DNA of 64,000 nucleotides from Antedon bifida (taxonomy: Eukaryota > Echinodermata > Crinoidea > Comatulida > Antedonidae): positions 35,345,001-35,409,000 of the forward strand of contig OY727095.1 in NCBI GenBank assembly GCA_963402885.1, given 5' to 3'. This document shows positions 1 to 12,396 of the stretch, piece by piece. The position numbers were made by a program, and so were the translations under genes. How positions within the stretch are numbered: the stretch's first letter is position 1; the number at the start of each line of letters is the position of its first letter. The notes beneath the pieces were generated by a model. That model had not been told where the DNA came from and made no database searches. It saw nothing but the letters and a program-made list of their open reading frames with translations.

Positions 1-111
1 GAATAAAAAACCCGAAAAGTAAACAAAAACAAATATAATAATAATTTTCAATTTCTAATTACGGTATAGCAGCAGTTGATTGGATATTGTGCATGTATTT
101 AGTACGGCTTC

Positions 112-635
112 CTAAACAACTGTTTCAACTTCGTCTTCATCATCGTCATCAATCTCTCTATCTACGTTGTTCCATTCTTCTAGTTGACACACTCCCCAAA
201 CTGAAGTACATGCCAATCCATAGCATCTACAACTGCAACATACAGTTTTACATCCAGTAGTAATACAATGGATGATTTTCAAAAGTTCTTTTGAAGCAGC
301 AGTTTCAATCGTCATTATTGGCACAAATGTTTTATTAAAAACTTCCCCGACTTGGTAGCATCCATGGTATTATCTTTCTTTATCCATTGCATGATTTGAT
401 AGTATACTCTAAGACTGTGACATTTTGTAGCAGATGAGGTTGGTGGTAGTAGTTGTTGTTGAGGTTTGATAAATTATTTACCCTCAGCAACTTTCTTATT
501 AAACAGCTTGCATCTGTAGCTATTTAGGAAATCCAGTGACTTGGCTCCAAAACGAATAGACATGGCCTTTAATCCAAACTCCTCGATAGTTTGAAGTTTC
601 TGATGCGGTTGAGTGAAACTATCGGCACACATCAG
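112..635 (-). pseudogene. Inverted C-terminal half of the same element protein
   Basis: Read on the - strand from about 635, the sequence gives MTLMCADSFTQPHQ, then FGAKSLDFLNSYRCKLFNKK, an in-frame stop, LPPTSSATKCHSLRVYY, a frameshift near 320, and finally a Cys-rich and Asp/Glu-rich tail ending at 112. These blocks follow the order normally found at the C-terminus of the repeat-protein family seen at 691-1429, so the two pieces were once one protein. Decayed. Confidence 0.5.
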
Positions 636-690
636 TGTCATATTCTAGGTTACTTTCTATCAATTTATTGGTTTATTTGCCTTCTTAAAG

Positions 691-1429
691 ATGTCTTTGG
701 CTTTGAAGAGTGAGGGTGGAAACGGACTTCATATTTCATTACATCGTCTAGAGAGATTTGTCCTAACTGAATTTGATGGAAAGAAAGAAGAATTCCTGTC
801 AAGGCATGAGAACAAACACAAATTTATCAACATGCTTTCATATGAGCTACAGAAAAAAGAATGTCCTGTACGACATGCAGCCAATGAGTGGAGTTGTGGC
901 TTGATGGTTATGATGCTTGGCTACCACTCCAAGGGTCCTGAGTTCAAGTCCCGTCACATGTCAGGATTTTTTCTAAGGACCAAATTACTCCACTCCCAAA
1001 GACTTGTAATAAGACTTTGTTTATGTAGAGCATCTTGTGTATATGTTTGTCTTGTGAACCTCTGAGGGTCCCTAATGATCAGCAATAGCTGGATGGATCA
1101 CCCTCATTAAATATGGTTTAAAAAAAACCAAAAAAAACGATGTTGACATTGCTCTGGCAACAGTTGAAGTCTCTGAACATAATACAGTAACTTTGATTGG
1201 AGAAGACACGGACTTACTGGTACTTTTACTGTATCATGTAAATACAACAAACCGAGAAGTGTACTTCAGATTAGACAAAGGAAAAGATGGGCCTACTAGA
1301 GTGATTAATGTAACCAGATTGAAATCTGTTTTAGGATATAAAATCATCCATTGTAACTACTGGATGTATGTTGCAGTTGTAGAAGCTATGGATTGGCATG
1401 TACTTCAGTTTGTGGAGTGTGTCAACTAG
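691..1429 (+). pseudogene. Broken PIN-like domain ORF of the flanking element
   Basis: The reading frame starts at 691 and runs through EFLSRHENKHKFINML to VRHAAN. It is then interrupted by the SINE at about 886-1138 and resumes as DVDIALATVEV and IGEDTDLLVLLLYH, ending at the stop at 1427-1429. Removing the SINE by eye rejoins the frame without a shift. After about 1330 the frame is shifted relative to the Cys-rich C-terminus that the inverted left arm still encodes. Non-functional remnant; function of the parent family is unknown. Confidence 0.6.
886..1138 (+). mobile_element. tRNA-derived SINE, full copy
   Basis: The head is tRNA-like: an A-box-like TGGCTTGATGG and a B box GAGTTCAAGTCCC at spacing suited to RNA polymerase III, followed by an unrelated body. 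The 3' tail reads TGAGGGTCCCTAATGATCAG, a short variable stretch, then a GGATCACCCTCATTAAAT block and A-rich sequence. A second copy lies at 41904-42108. The tail matches the 3' end of the LINE at 34862-35520. It is inserted inside the 691-1429 ORF; no long target-site duplication is evident. Confidence 0.8.
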
Positions 1430-1767
1430 AAGAATGGGACAACGTAGATAGAAAGATTGATGACGATGATGAAGACGAAGTTGGAACAGTTGTATAAGAT
1501 GCCGTACTAAATACATGCACAATATCTAATCAATTGCTGCTATACCATAATTAGAAATTTAAAAGTTATTATTATATTTGTTTTTGTTTACTTTTCGGTT
1601 TTTTATTTACTATTATTATTATGATTGTATACAGTATGTTCTGAACAATTTGAACTTGAACTCATATTCTGAAGGTCTTTATAAATATTACAGTTATTTG
1701 ATTCCCAGGAAAGCTCTCTATTTCATAAGTAGATTAGACCATTATACGAAATAAAAATAATTATATT

Positions 1768-2260
1768 CTGAACAAATTGAGCCATAAATGGTGTATCTCA
1801 GTCAGTCATTATCGAAATATAGCATATCAAGGTCAATGGTCAAAAATGTCGTTTCTGGTCATTTTTTGTCAAACTGTTTCATTAGAGTAAATATAAATAA
1901 GTATATTCTCAGTATTTAGAGCCCAATTTTAAATCTCTACCACACATAGTTGCCGAGATATGGAAATTATACACAGATAAAGTTAAAGGTCAATAACCTT
2001 TACTTCCAACCATTTTTTGACAAAATGTCTCATTACAATAAATGTAAATATGTACATTCTGAACAATTTGAGCCATCATTTGTTTCCCTACGGTCAGTTG
2101 TTACCAAGATACAACATATCAAGGTCAAAGGTCAAATTGTCAGAAATGGTATTTCCGGTCATTTTTGGCCAAAATGTTCTATTATAGCGAATATAAATAT
2201 GTATGTTCTGAGTATGTTGGTACCAAAATCATATCAATAGACCAAGTAGTTTAGGAGGTA
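1768..2260. repeat. Degenerate ~140-150 bp tandem repeat
   Basis: Blocks such as TTCTGAACAAATTGAGCC, a GAGATATGG/CCAAGATAC block, CAAGGTCAAAGGTC and ATAAATATGTA recur at about 1768, 1905, 2057 and 2206. Units are well diverged, so this is old. No protein is supported. Confidence 0.55.
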
Positions 2261-2436
2261 TGGACCTTTTAACTTTTTATCTATTTTGGCGGCCATCTTG
2301 AAAAAAAACACTTTCCGGTGGTCGAAATTCTTGAGACTTTTTTTCTGTTATTTAGTACACTCAATACTACCAAAATCCGTTGAAAAACCTTTTGTTGCAA
2401 TTTTTTTGAGGTGAAACCTTATTTCTACTCTACTAA

Positions 2437-3840
2437 TAGTTGAATATCAATATTATTATCATTATTGTTAATGGTCATACAAAGCATTCTACTGAGCGGC
2501 TGATAGTTGAATATCAATATTATTATCATTATTGTTAATGGTCATACAAAGCATTCTACTGAGCGGCTGATAGTTGAATATCAATATTATTATCATTATT
2601 GTTAATGGTCATACAAAGCATTCTACTGAGCGGCTGATAGTTGAATATCAATATTATTATCATTATTGTTAATGGTCATACAAAGCATTCTACTGAGCGG
2701 CTGTTAGTTGAATATCAATATTATTATCATTATTGTTAATGGTCATACAGAGCATTCTACTGAGCGACTGTTAGTTGAATATCAATATTATTATCATTAT
2801 TGTTAATGGTCATACAGAGCATTCTACTGAGCGACTGTTAGTTGAATATCAATATTATTATCATTATTGTTAATGGTCATAAAAGCATTCTACTGAGCGA
2901 CTGTTAGTTGAATATCAATATTATTATCATTATTGTTAATGGCCATACAAAGCATTCTACTGAGCGACTGTTAGTTGAATATCAATATTATTATCATTAT
3001 TGTTAATGGTCATACAAAGCATTCTACTGAGCGGCTGATAGTTGAATATCAATATTATTATCATTATTGTTAATGGTCATACAAAGCATTCTACTGAGCG
3101 GCTGATAGTTGAATATCAATATTATTATCATTATTGTTAATGGTCATACAAAGCATTCTACTGAGCGGCTGATAGTTGAATATCAATATTATTATCATTA
3201 TTGTTAATGGTCATACAAAGCATTCTACTGAGCGGCTGTTAGTTGAATATCAATATTATTATCATTATTGTTAATGGTCATACAGAGCATTCTACTGAGC
3301 GACTGTTAGTTGAATATCAATATTATTATCATTATTGTTAATGGTCATAAAAGCATTCTACTGAGCGACTGTTAGTTGAATATCAATATTATTATCATTA
3401 TTGTTAATGGTCATAAAAGCATTCTACTGAGCGACTGTTAGTTGAATATCAATATTATTATCATTATTGTTAATGGCCATACAAAGCATTCTACTGAGCG
3501 ACTGTTAGTTGAATATCAATATTATTATCATTATTGTTAATGGTCATACAAAGCATTCTACTGAGCGGCTGATAGTTGAATATCAATATTATTATCATTA
3601 TTGTTAATGGTCATACAAAGCATTCTACTGAGCGACTGTTAGTTGAATATCAATATTATTATCATTATTGTTAATGGTTATACAAAGCATTCTACTGAGC
3701 GGCTGTTAGTTGAATATCAATATTATTATCATTATTGTTAATGGTCATACAAAGCATTCTACTGAGCGGCTGTTAGTTGAATATCAATATTATTATCATT
3801 ATTGTTAATGGTCATACAAAGCATTCGACTGAGCGGCTGT
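2437..3840. repeat. 67-bp satellite, 21 units with an 8-unit higher-order pattern
   Basis: Twenty-one head-to-tail units of 67 bp fill 1404 bp; three units are 1 bp short. Each unit starts TAGTTGAATATCAATATT and ends with a variable GAGCG(G/A)CTG(A/T). Four diagnostic variants (CGGCTGA, CGGCTGT, CAGAGC and the 1-bp deletion, GGCCAT) occur in nearly the same order in units 1-8 and 9-16, giving a higher-order period of about 535 bp. Confidence 0.95.
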
Positions 3841-5797
3841 TAGTTATGGAATTAATATAAATAATTTCGTTTCGGTGGAGATGTCGTGATTCAACAACCT
3901 GGAAATCCACATTGGGCCAATCTAACACGTTTTATTTATTTACGTAATATTCCATTAAGGTTAGGCTTATTATTGAAGGATAGAAACGTTTCAGTATTCA
4001 TGCTGTCATGTTCAATGTTTGTGTTATGTAATTTTTGAATTAATAATTATATCCTAATAAAAAAAACTCAGAGGGAGTGTTCTACTTTAGTCGAAATGTA
4101 AAATGTTATTCTCAGTGTAGACGTTTGAATTTAAACATCATCATTTATATTAATACCCTGAAATTATAAAATCATCATGTATCAGAAACATGTAATAATT
4201 CATCATAGTTATAATTAATGATTATGGAAATCATTTATATATCCTATTTGCCTTCTCAGAACTGGGATTCGTGCCAAATGGAACAAATAATTGTGTTTTA
4301 TTTACGTTTAGTATGCTGCTATTGTTACACAAACTGGAATCGATGACTTATAATATATAGCCTAGCTGGTTCTTTTTAAATTGTGGTGAATATTAAATCG
4401 TAAGGATAACAATATGATATGGATGGATGGATTTATTGAAACGGTGGTGCGTGGACCTATATAAAAGATCGTCGATGTTCTAATCTATGGTAAGTTATAA
4501 CGGCACCGTGTTCTGAGTTACTACGGTGTGTTGACATACATGAGGCCTATCGTTTATGAAGATTGATATCTATACCTAGTCGGTGTTTGTGAAGATTGAT
4601 ACCTATACCTAGTCGGTGTTTGTACAAATCTCAGGTGAGTATTTTAGCTGCTACGTAACTAATTGGGCCTATATGTGTTAATACACTACTTATTTAGAGT
4701 AGCCTACTAATTACACGTCCTATAGTCGGCACTGGGGCGGGGGGGGGGGGGGGGTACGACATCGTAAAACTGAGTTATATAGGCTTATCTGTCTGTTGTT
4801 ATGTTGCTTTTGAGCATTACGAAAATAGCAACAACAAGGTTCCATTGTAAATTAATTAAAATTGTGGATGTTGAAAAAAGCTTAATCCTGTGTAATCAAT
4901 ATTCAGAGAACGGCTTCCTGAACTATTTAAAAAAAAATAAAGACTCAATTTGATTAAATCAGATCTTATATATTGTGACAGGTTTACCATGAAGTATTGA
5001 CTCAGTTTCTTGCTGGAACATAAATACAGAAGCAGAGTGAGTTATTTAATTTCATCTATGGGTTAAGGGCGTGTCGATTTGATGACGTACTAATGGTTTA
5101 TGCTATACAGAAGTATTACTTCATATCCGACCGATATGGCAGTCAGAGAATTGTTGAAGAAATTAATGATATCTTTACGCTAATTGAAAGCTGGTTTGTG
5201 CAATTTTCGGGAACATTTCGAATTTTGTTTAATATTATCAATATTTTAAATGAAGTTGGCAAACTTGTAAACCCATGATTATTTTTTCATCTGTGGTAAA
5301 ATAATAATATTAGCATAATAACAACTCATTGAATTCAACTTCATAATCACGGTGCAAAGTGAATTCTATGGCCATTATTAACGACCTTTAACCATTCTTT
5401 TCACTGTTTATATCTGAGTTGTATTACTTTTTGTTTGCTGTTAAAGCCTTAGATACAATCTTTTGAAAAGCAGCAACTTTTATAATGATGTAGCATTCCA
5501 ATACCATATGCATTCTTGAGTAAAGCACACGCGAACACAAAGAATAGCGTAATAATTTAGTAACATCAATGGTGGGGACGTGGGGAGATAAGAACATTTA
5601 TTATCAGTACAATGTAAATTTGTAAACATGGACACAAACCAATGATTATGTTCAAATGAATATTAAATGTAAATAATATTGCGGCATAGCAAGCGGGTTA
5701 TATTGATTATATTTTATATACTTATTATTTATATTCTCGACGTTTCTTTCTCTTTATTGCATCATGTTTTAAAAACTATATTGTGATTGTTCCAAAG
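3841..5797. other. Non-coding stretch upstream of the receptor gene
   Basis: No supported ORF. It holds a 33-bp tandem duplication (about 4558-4623, unit GAAGATTGATATCTATACCT onward) and a 16-G run at 4739-4754. A good donor context (CAG/GTGAGT) at about 4634 could end a 5'UTR exon of the receptor; this is a guess. Confidence 0.5.
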
Positions 5798-8700
5798 ATG
5801 ATGACAGAAATCTCAAGCTATAAATCCTTGACCATTCCATTGTGGACGTTCCAAATTATTTCCACCATTATCTGCTTTTCCAGTGGTACACCAAGTAAGT
5901 AAAAATGCGTAGGCCGGAATACTATTATGGATTATCATGATCTAAAGCTTATTTGGAGGTGATCCATTATAGTTTGATTTAATCTTAATTATCTTTTTGT
6001 TTTACTGTAGTACTCGATTTGACGCCTATCGATCCATATCGGCTTGCCGGTTCCACTCTAAACTTCACATGTACGTTAGATAAAAAAGAAGCATCGTACA
6101 AGTACAATACCTCAGATATTAGATGGAAGATCGACGGCAAAGATGTACCTATTACAGCCAACAATACTGCCGTGATCTCGAGTACAGAAGCTATTCTCAT
6201 GTTAACCAACCTAACAATGACAGGTTATGAACAATCGATCAAATGTTTTTTAGGAAAATCCGAATATAGAAGAAAGACGAACTCGGAATCGTTTTTAACA
6301 GTTGGTAGTAAGTTGATTAACACGAGAACACACATTTTCTAAGCATTTTTCTGTTTTTCTTCAAATTTAAATTTAATGAAATAAGTGATATTTTCTTAAA
6401 TCATGTATGTTGCCTTTACTTAAAGGTTATCCTGGTGCTTTTTAGAAATTTGTGTTTCAATCTTTAGGCCTATTCGTAAATATTACAAACCGTGCCTAGG
6501 CCTATAGTTAGTGAGTGTAACAATATTTATCAGGTCTATATATTGATATCTTGTAGTCATGCCATCGTCTCCAACTCTACACTGCAGATCCACAAATATT
6601 GTTGATTATTGGTGTGAATGGTCGACGGAATTTACCGGAGTTAAAGTTGTTCATAATTTCCAATTTCAGTAAGAAATTTCTTTTTTTAGTAACCCAAAAT
6701 GTTACGTTTACTATGCATAGGCCTAATAATATAGAAGCCCTAATGCAAAATAAGGTAACAATTATATTTTTGTACTAACATCATTAGTATACACAAGTTA
6801 TTCATGATGGTACAAATAACTTTAAAAAAAAGGCACATTTTATCACTAGCGAATGCACTAAACTTAAGCCGATATAAAGCAACATTTCGTGTTTTTATAG
6901 AGACAGTTCCAAAACTTGGATCGACTGTTCTAATATAAAAGAAAACACGTGCAGAGTTTTTGAAAGTGATGGGAATCCGATGAAACAACATTTAGTGCGA
7001 GTAACAGTTACAAATATGTTTGGTACTGCTACTACAACAACCACATTTGATTCTCGCAATGAAGGTCTGTATATTTTTATATTTAGCACAACAGTAATAA
7101 ACAGGATGAAAATGATAATCTTAAATTTAATTCCTAAAAAATAACATTCCTGTACGTATTTAAAAATGGTTGAGTTGATTTTGATAGTACTAATAATTTG
7201 ATCACTTATAACCAATTTTGTAACACATATACACAAGCATTTAACCTTTATAAAAATAAATAATAATACAATACTACAAAATTTGTCCGACCTTTAGTAC
7301 ATTTCTTTGTAGCGGTTTCAACATTTCCTTTGCAAACACAGTTGGCCTTGAATCCTTTTGTATGAGATATTAATTTTGCCAAACATGGCCTACTTTAGTT
7401 AGTAGGCTTACTTTTTAAAAGGAAACATAATCGAATCTATAATACTTACTGACCTAATAATAAATTTAAAATATTACCTGAATTGACTCGAGTGACTTTT
7501 ATTTTCAGCCATTCCTTTGCCACCAGTTATTAGTAAATTGTCAGTAGGTGAATCAAACGTCACTGTATTCTGGGAATATAAAGAATATTGCTATTATTGT
7601 AATTCATTGTGGTTTCAACTTCGTTACAGACGTTTAAATGAAACATGGAAAGAGGTAACAAATTGAAATCATTTCCAAGAATTTTTATTTATGAATACCA
7701 CGTTATTAAACAATGTAGAAGGCTTTTAAAAGCTTGAAACAACATATATTTTTGGCCATTTCCCTTCGAATGTTTGCCTGAGCCATGATCATTAATATAA
7801 GAATAACGTTTTTTATTAGACTAAACAACAACAACGTAAAACGCAGATGACTATTGAGGAAGTTACGACAGCAGATAAGTATGAATTTCAAGTTCGATCA
7901 AGGTTTTCGTTAGCTCACCCGTTTAGCGAATGGAGTTCAATTGCCAGTACCTTCTCAACCGGTGAGTACGATATATATATAATAGTATATATATAATAAT
8001 TTGATTTGTTTTCTCTAATTCTAGAGTCAATGTGTTATTCCCATTGTCAATACATACATTCGGAGTGACTGTTAAATCCGCCTTTCGCACGACTTAGATT
8101 AATGTGTATAATTTCACATTTATCGTACAATTCTGAAATGTTACATTAATTGTTCTCTTTATAGTTTCCTTGATCATACACGCCAGTACCCCTACAGCAT
8201 CAGAACATGTCTTGTCCCTACAATGGGAAAAAGTTGAACTAGGAACCCATGAGTATTTATACCGCATTACGGGAAACTATATTGGAAAATCATTACGTGA
8301 AAGTGTGAACGAAGAATTAACAGTGAATAGTATTAACTTAAATGTTCCGTGCAACGTCACAGAGAACATAATTGTCTATTTGGAACTACGGCGCATTATT
8401 CAAGTAGACGCTCTTGAAATCGAGGGTCCTCCAACCAGTATACATTATGATTTTCAATGTATAAAAGAAGGTATTTATATTTTATTCATGTTGTAACGAA
8501 CTTTCAAATAATTTCGAAAGCTAGATGACACTCTGTACGCTTGTTTCCAGTAAAAATAGCAATGGTAAAAACAGTGATGATGGCTACTTTGCTCAGCATA
8601 ACTGACTAGGGCTATTTATATCGACAAAATATACCGTTTTAGCATGATACATGTAACGTATATATACACCATTCACCATTTTCCGTCTTCTGTTTTCAGA

Positions 8701-10604
8701 TTTGGTGACCATAAAACAACCCATTATCATGACTGAGAGACACATTTCAACTACAGTCGCAGTGCAATATACCGGTAGTAGAAGTATGTAAACATTGGAG
8801 TATTAGAATAGTTTACCGGTGCAATTCTGACCGTAACAAAAATTAACGAATTTGCTTCTATCTGCCAAAAAAAGGTCTATCGGCGAGATAATTGTGGATC
8901 TGAAATACTGCATGACACCCTTTCAATCCGAACGTTGATACAACAACTTAAAACTGCCTGTGTACCACTATTATAACTGAGTTTTATTTATACATTTCAG
9001 GTGACCTTATCATTTCGTTTCTTGTTGTGGGAATTATTGTTGCCTTTGCATTGCTATTTGGCGGAGCTTTTAAAGTGTATTTTCACAAGCGAATTTTCAT
9101 TCAATGGCCTGAACCAAAATTCTTCAAAGTGGTAAATATCTTCTTTTTTATTTTATTAAGTGTATATGAAAATCTAAATAATAATCACAATGTATGCCAG
9201 GCATTTAAATTATAAACTGTGTAGACTAAACTATACCACACATTTAAATAAAGATAAATAAAACCATACCTAAGCCACTTTCTTCTCACGCTCGGTGTAG
9301 ACGTTTCCTCACAGGACAGCGGAAGGCATACGCTGGACACCTGTTAATTATTCAAATCTCTGCATTTTCCCTGTTTATTTTTTTAATGGTTCAACCACGA
9401 ATATGAACCCAATGATTAATATTAAATATATCGGAAGAATATTGCGTAATGAACACTCGTTCGTCTGTCCACAACGATTGCAGGGACTGGATGGACCAGT
9501 ACACACTGGTAACCCCCTACTTTTCTGAAATATGAACTGGGTTAGGGTGGGTTTTCTCAGGTGTATGCACATTAGCACACAAGCCAGATGTGTACACCAG
9601 AATGGAATTTATTTTCGAAATATAAATGCATTTTAATATGAAAAAATGAGATGCAAAATCAATTAACTTTATGATTTTTCGTCACATAGATAAATTATAT
9701 GAAATATTACTTCTTTTGTTCACACGAATAATCAAAATACCATGCGAAAGACATTTTTTTACTGTTTATGGAAAAATTAAATGAATTAACTTCGTGCATC
9801 TCAATAACCAAACCTCTCGTGATACAGCACCGCATGTAATACACATGCTGTATTACCAAATTTTCCATGATACTGGGGACATAGTCGTATTTGGAGATTG
9901 ATAATTTGCACACTTATTTCACGGCGGTGTACCTTTAATAAAGATATATATTTGTATTACAGGAAATTAGCTCTTTTAGTCCTCGATCAGTTGAAAAGGA
10001 ATTTTTTGATGACTTAAAGCCAAGAAAATCGAACTTTTTAAAATCGTATAGTTCGACGAGTTCCGATCAAGGCTTCCATGAATTTAGTCCTGATTCTCAT
10101 GTAAATGAAGAGCCAAATACTTACGTGGTTGTACCTTCTATTGGCACAGACTATCAAATCTCAGTCGTAAATGAAAACGGTTCAAATTATCTTAAAAATG
10201 CAGTTACAACTGACAACATAACACTTAAAGAGGGAAGCACGCCATACTTTCGCCTGCGAAAAACAGATGATTACGATACACTCCAATTGTCCCCTCTGGT
10301 CGCGGAGGAAAGCAGAACTGACGAGGACTCAAATCCGTACACGAAAATGACGTCAGTTTTTTCAGATAAGTCTGGAAAAAATGCACCGGAAACTAATTAC
10401 GTCTCAGATCCTTATTGCAAATTAGACGAGGTTCTTCATGCCAACGTAGAAGACATTAACCCGCAAGCTGTTTCGACGGAGTATACTCCATTCACAGGCG
10501 ATTATTATGACAGAAAGGAGGAATTCATTGGAGAGGAAGAAATTGAAAACTTGTTGAATGGTATGCCAGAAACAGTTAACACTTATGACATGTTTACGTA
10601 TTGA
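5798..10604 (+). CDS. Class I cytokine receptor, gp130/Domeless-like, 706 aa
   Basis: Ten exons join without phase conflict: 5798-5894, 6011-6307, 6557-6668, 6901-7064, 7509-7654, 7820-7961, 8165-8470, 8700-8783, 9001-9131, 9963-10604. An N-terminal signal peptide is followed by an Ig-like domain (Cys, WKIDG, Cys), then a cytokine-binding module with paired cysteines (YWCEWS, WIDC, TCRVF) and a WSxWS-like FSEWSSIAS. More fibronectin-like sequence leads to one transmembrane helix (LIISFLVVGIIVAFALLF) and a Box1-like IQWPEPKF. The roughly 220-residue tail has candidate phosphotyrosines (YVVV, YQIS, YDTL, YTKM, YCKL, YTPF). In this family Box1 recruits JAK kinases at the plasma membrane and tail tyrosines recruit STATs. 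No classical YxxQ STAT3 motif was seen. Vertebrate orthology is not decided. The first ATG-ATG pair was taken as start because it opens the signal peptide. Confidence 0.85.
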
Positions 10605-12396
10605 AGAAGCGGGCCATTTTATTTTATAAAATTGATTTTATATTGTTTTGATACACTACACTATACATTATCGTCGATCCTCGATAAGAACTTGATGTCT
10701 CCTTTTATTTTAATGCATTATTAATTAATTAGATATTTAATTAGAGCAATTTCTTCGTCTCTGTAATTACAAGGCAGGTGAATGCTATTTAGTTATCATT
10801 GTAGATCTGATCTATACAATTGAGACAAAATGTAAATGTGATGCTGTAGGTTAGATGCATTGGACTATATTTAATAACATAACACTAACCAATAGCAGTG
10901 TTTGGCGGAGTTCGAGCTGGGTAACGCGATTTATTAGAGAAAGAAAATAAACGGTTTAGGCCAAATATTTTAATAATAAAAATATAAGCCTAATATTTAT
11001 TGTCATCGATGAATAATGAAGTGAGAATATTCTGGTCCGTCTATTCAACACTCTGAAAATATTTGACAAATTCTTTTCATTAAATTAAGCTTTACACTCG
11101 TATAACACACGTATTAAAGACAACTTTCATGTTGTGAGGGTCAATTATGAGTTTGCAAAGAAGTGTATTAGGTATAGCCTACCTTTATTAATTAACAATA
11201 CTGTCAATTTGATCACTGAAAAGGTAAATACACATTCTTTGAAAGGTTTTTCTACATATTTAAAAAATAATTTTATTTCAGAATATGATGATGATTTATG
11301 TTATCCAAAATTGTTATATATGTAATAGAGATGGGTTTATGATTTGTTAATTTTTAAATTATATTATATACAGAATTATATATTATTTAAAATGTTCGGG
11401 TGGCTTCCATGCATGCGGCTTTTGGCCTTAATGGAAGTCTCCCTGTTCCTTTTGTATATTTTTTGCTTTGTATTTTTGTTTTATTTATGGATCAAAATAA
11501 ACTGATTTGTGACTTGTGTTGTGACTTGTGTGACATGTGGAAATGCTGTATATATCCTTATTGTTGCCAGCAATTGTAGTGCAAATACGAAATAAAAATA
11601 ATGTACTCAAAGAACAGTATTTCAATTTTTTTATTACAAATAATTGTTTATATTATAATTATTATTATAATACCGAGAGAGGGCAGTATGTTGTTACGTT
11701 TATGTAAACAAAAAGAAGACAGATACGAGGAGTTGTCGTTTGTCGGTAGGTACGACGAGTTCGTATCACGTTTGTAAGTACAAGTAGGATCGGAGAGTGC
11801 GTAAAATCGTCAGAAACTTTCACAGACGACAGGCAGGAGCCAACCTAGCTCTATTACCAGGTGGGACCTTACTTTATTTACGGTACCGCCCATTTCAAAC
11901 TCTCTCCCTCGATAAAACTAGGCCTAGTTTCTGTAACAGGGAAGTGGCAAGCCAAGGCCTACTAACAATACAGTACTATGATAAGTACAGTAGTAGTAGT
12001 ACTTAATAATACTAATAGCAGTACAGTAGAGTAGGCCTACAGTACGGGTTAGTAGTAGATATATACAATAACTTACTAGGCTAGCTATATAGTATAACGT
12101 ACTAGATCACCAGGCCTACTACAGTAACAGTTAACGTAACATTTTTTCAGGTAATAAATTTCTATGTACAGTATAGAATTTCTATTTATAAATCAATAAT
12201 TTATGACAGTGTGATATGTGCCAAGGTCATATTACAGTACTACAGTATTTTCACACTTGTATGTTAAAAATGAAATTTATCCATAACATAAACACTATAA
12301 TCTGTAACAAAAAGGATATTAGGCCTAAAATATATTATTTTATGATACTTTTAGATACATTTTATTAAAAGGTGTTTGTGGAGGAACTGTGTCAAA
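10605..12396. other. Receptor 3'UTR and intergenic DNA
   Basis: A candidate polyadenylation signal AATAAA lies at 10946-10951. The stretch around 11395-11510, with a T-rich run and an AATAAACTGATTTGTGAC ending, resembles a retroelement 3' end but cannot be assigned. About 11690-11860 looks like 5' leader of the next gene, with a possible donor (CAG/GTGGGA) near 11860. No supported ORF. Confidence 0.4.

Larger units (their letters stand above)
1..1612. mobile_element. Decayed element with ~280-bp inverted arms carrying a PIN-like/Cys-rich protein, split by a SINE
   Basis: Bases 1 to about 310 are the reverse complement, with mismatches, of about 1330-1612. The left copy may continue beyond the window edge. 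On the + strand, 691-887 and 1139-1330 encode parts of one protein with the acidic motif GEDTDLLVLLLYH, which resembles the active site of PIN/XPG-like nuclease domains. On the - strand, about 635 down to 112 encodes what looks like the C-terminal half of the same kind of protein: QQQLLPPTSSATKCHSLRVYY followed by a Cys-rich patch (CSCRCYGLACTSV). This combination matches a large family of uncharacterised invertebrate repeat proteins that I know only from memory. Stops and frameshifts in both halves show it is dead. The gene has been inverted on itself, so the C-terminal part is present on both strands. Family assignment is tentative. Confidence 0.6.

Noticed and set aside
1950-2240. 96-aa ORF in the degenerate repeat
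   Set aside because: Runs across diverged tandem units, with no conserved protein signal.
2437-3840. CRISPR-like array
   Set aside because: Units are contiguous with no unique spacers, and the genome is eukaryotic; it is a satellite.
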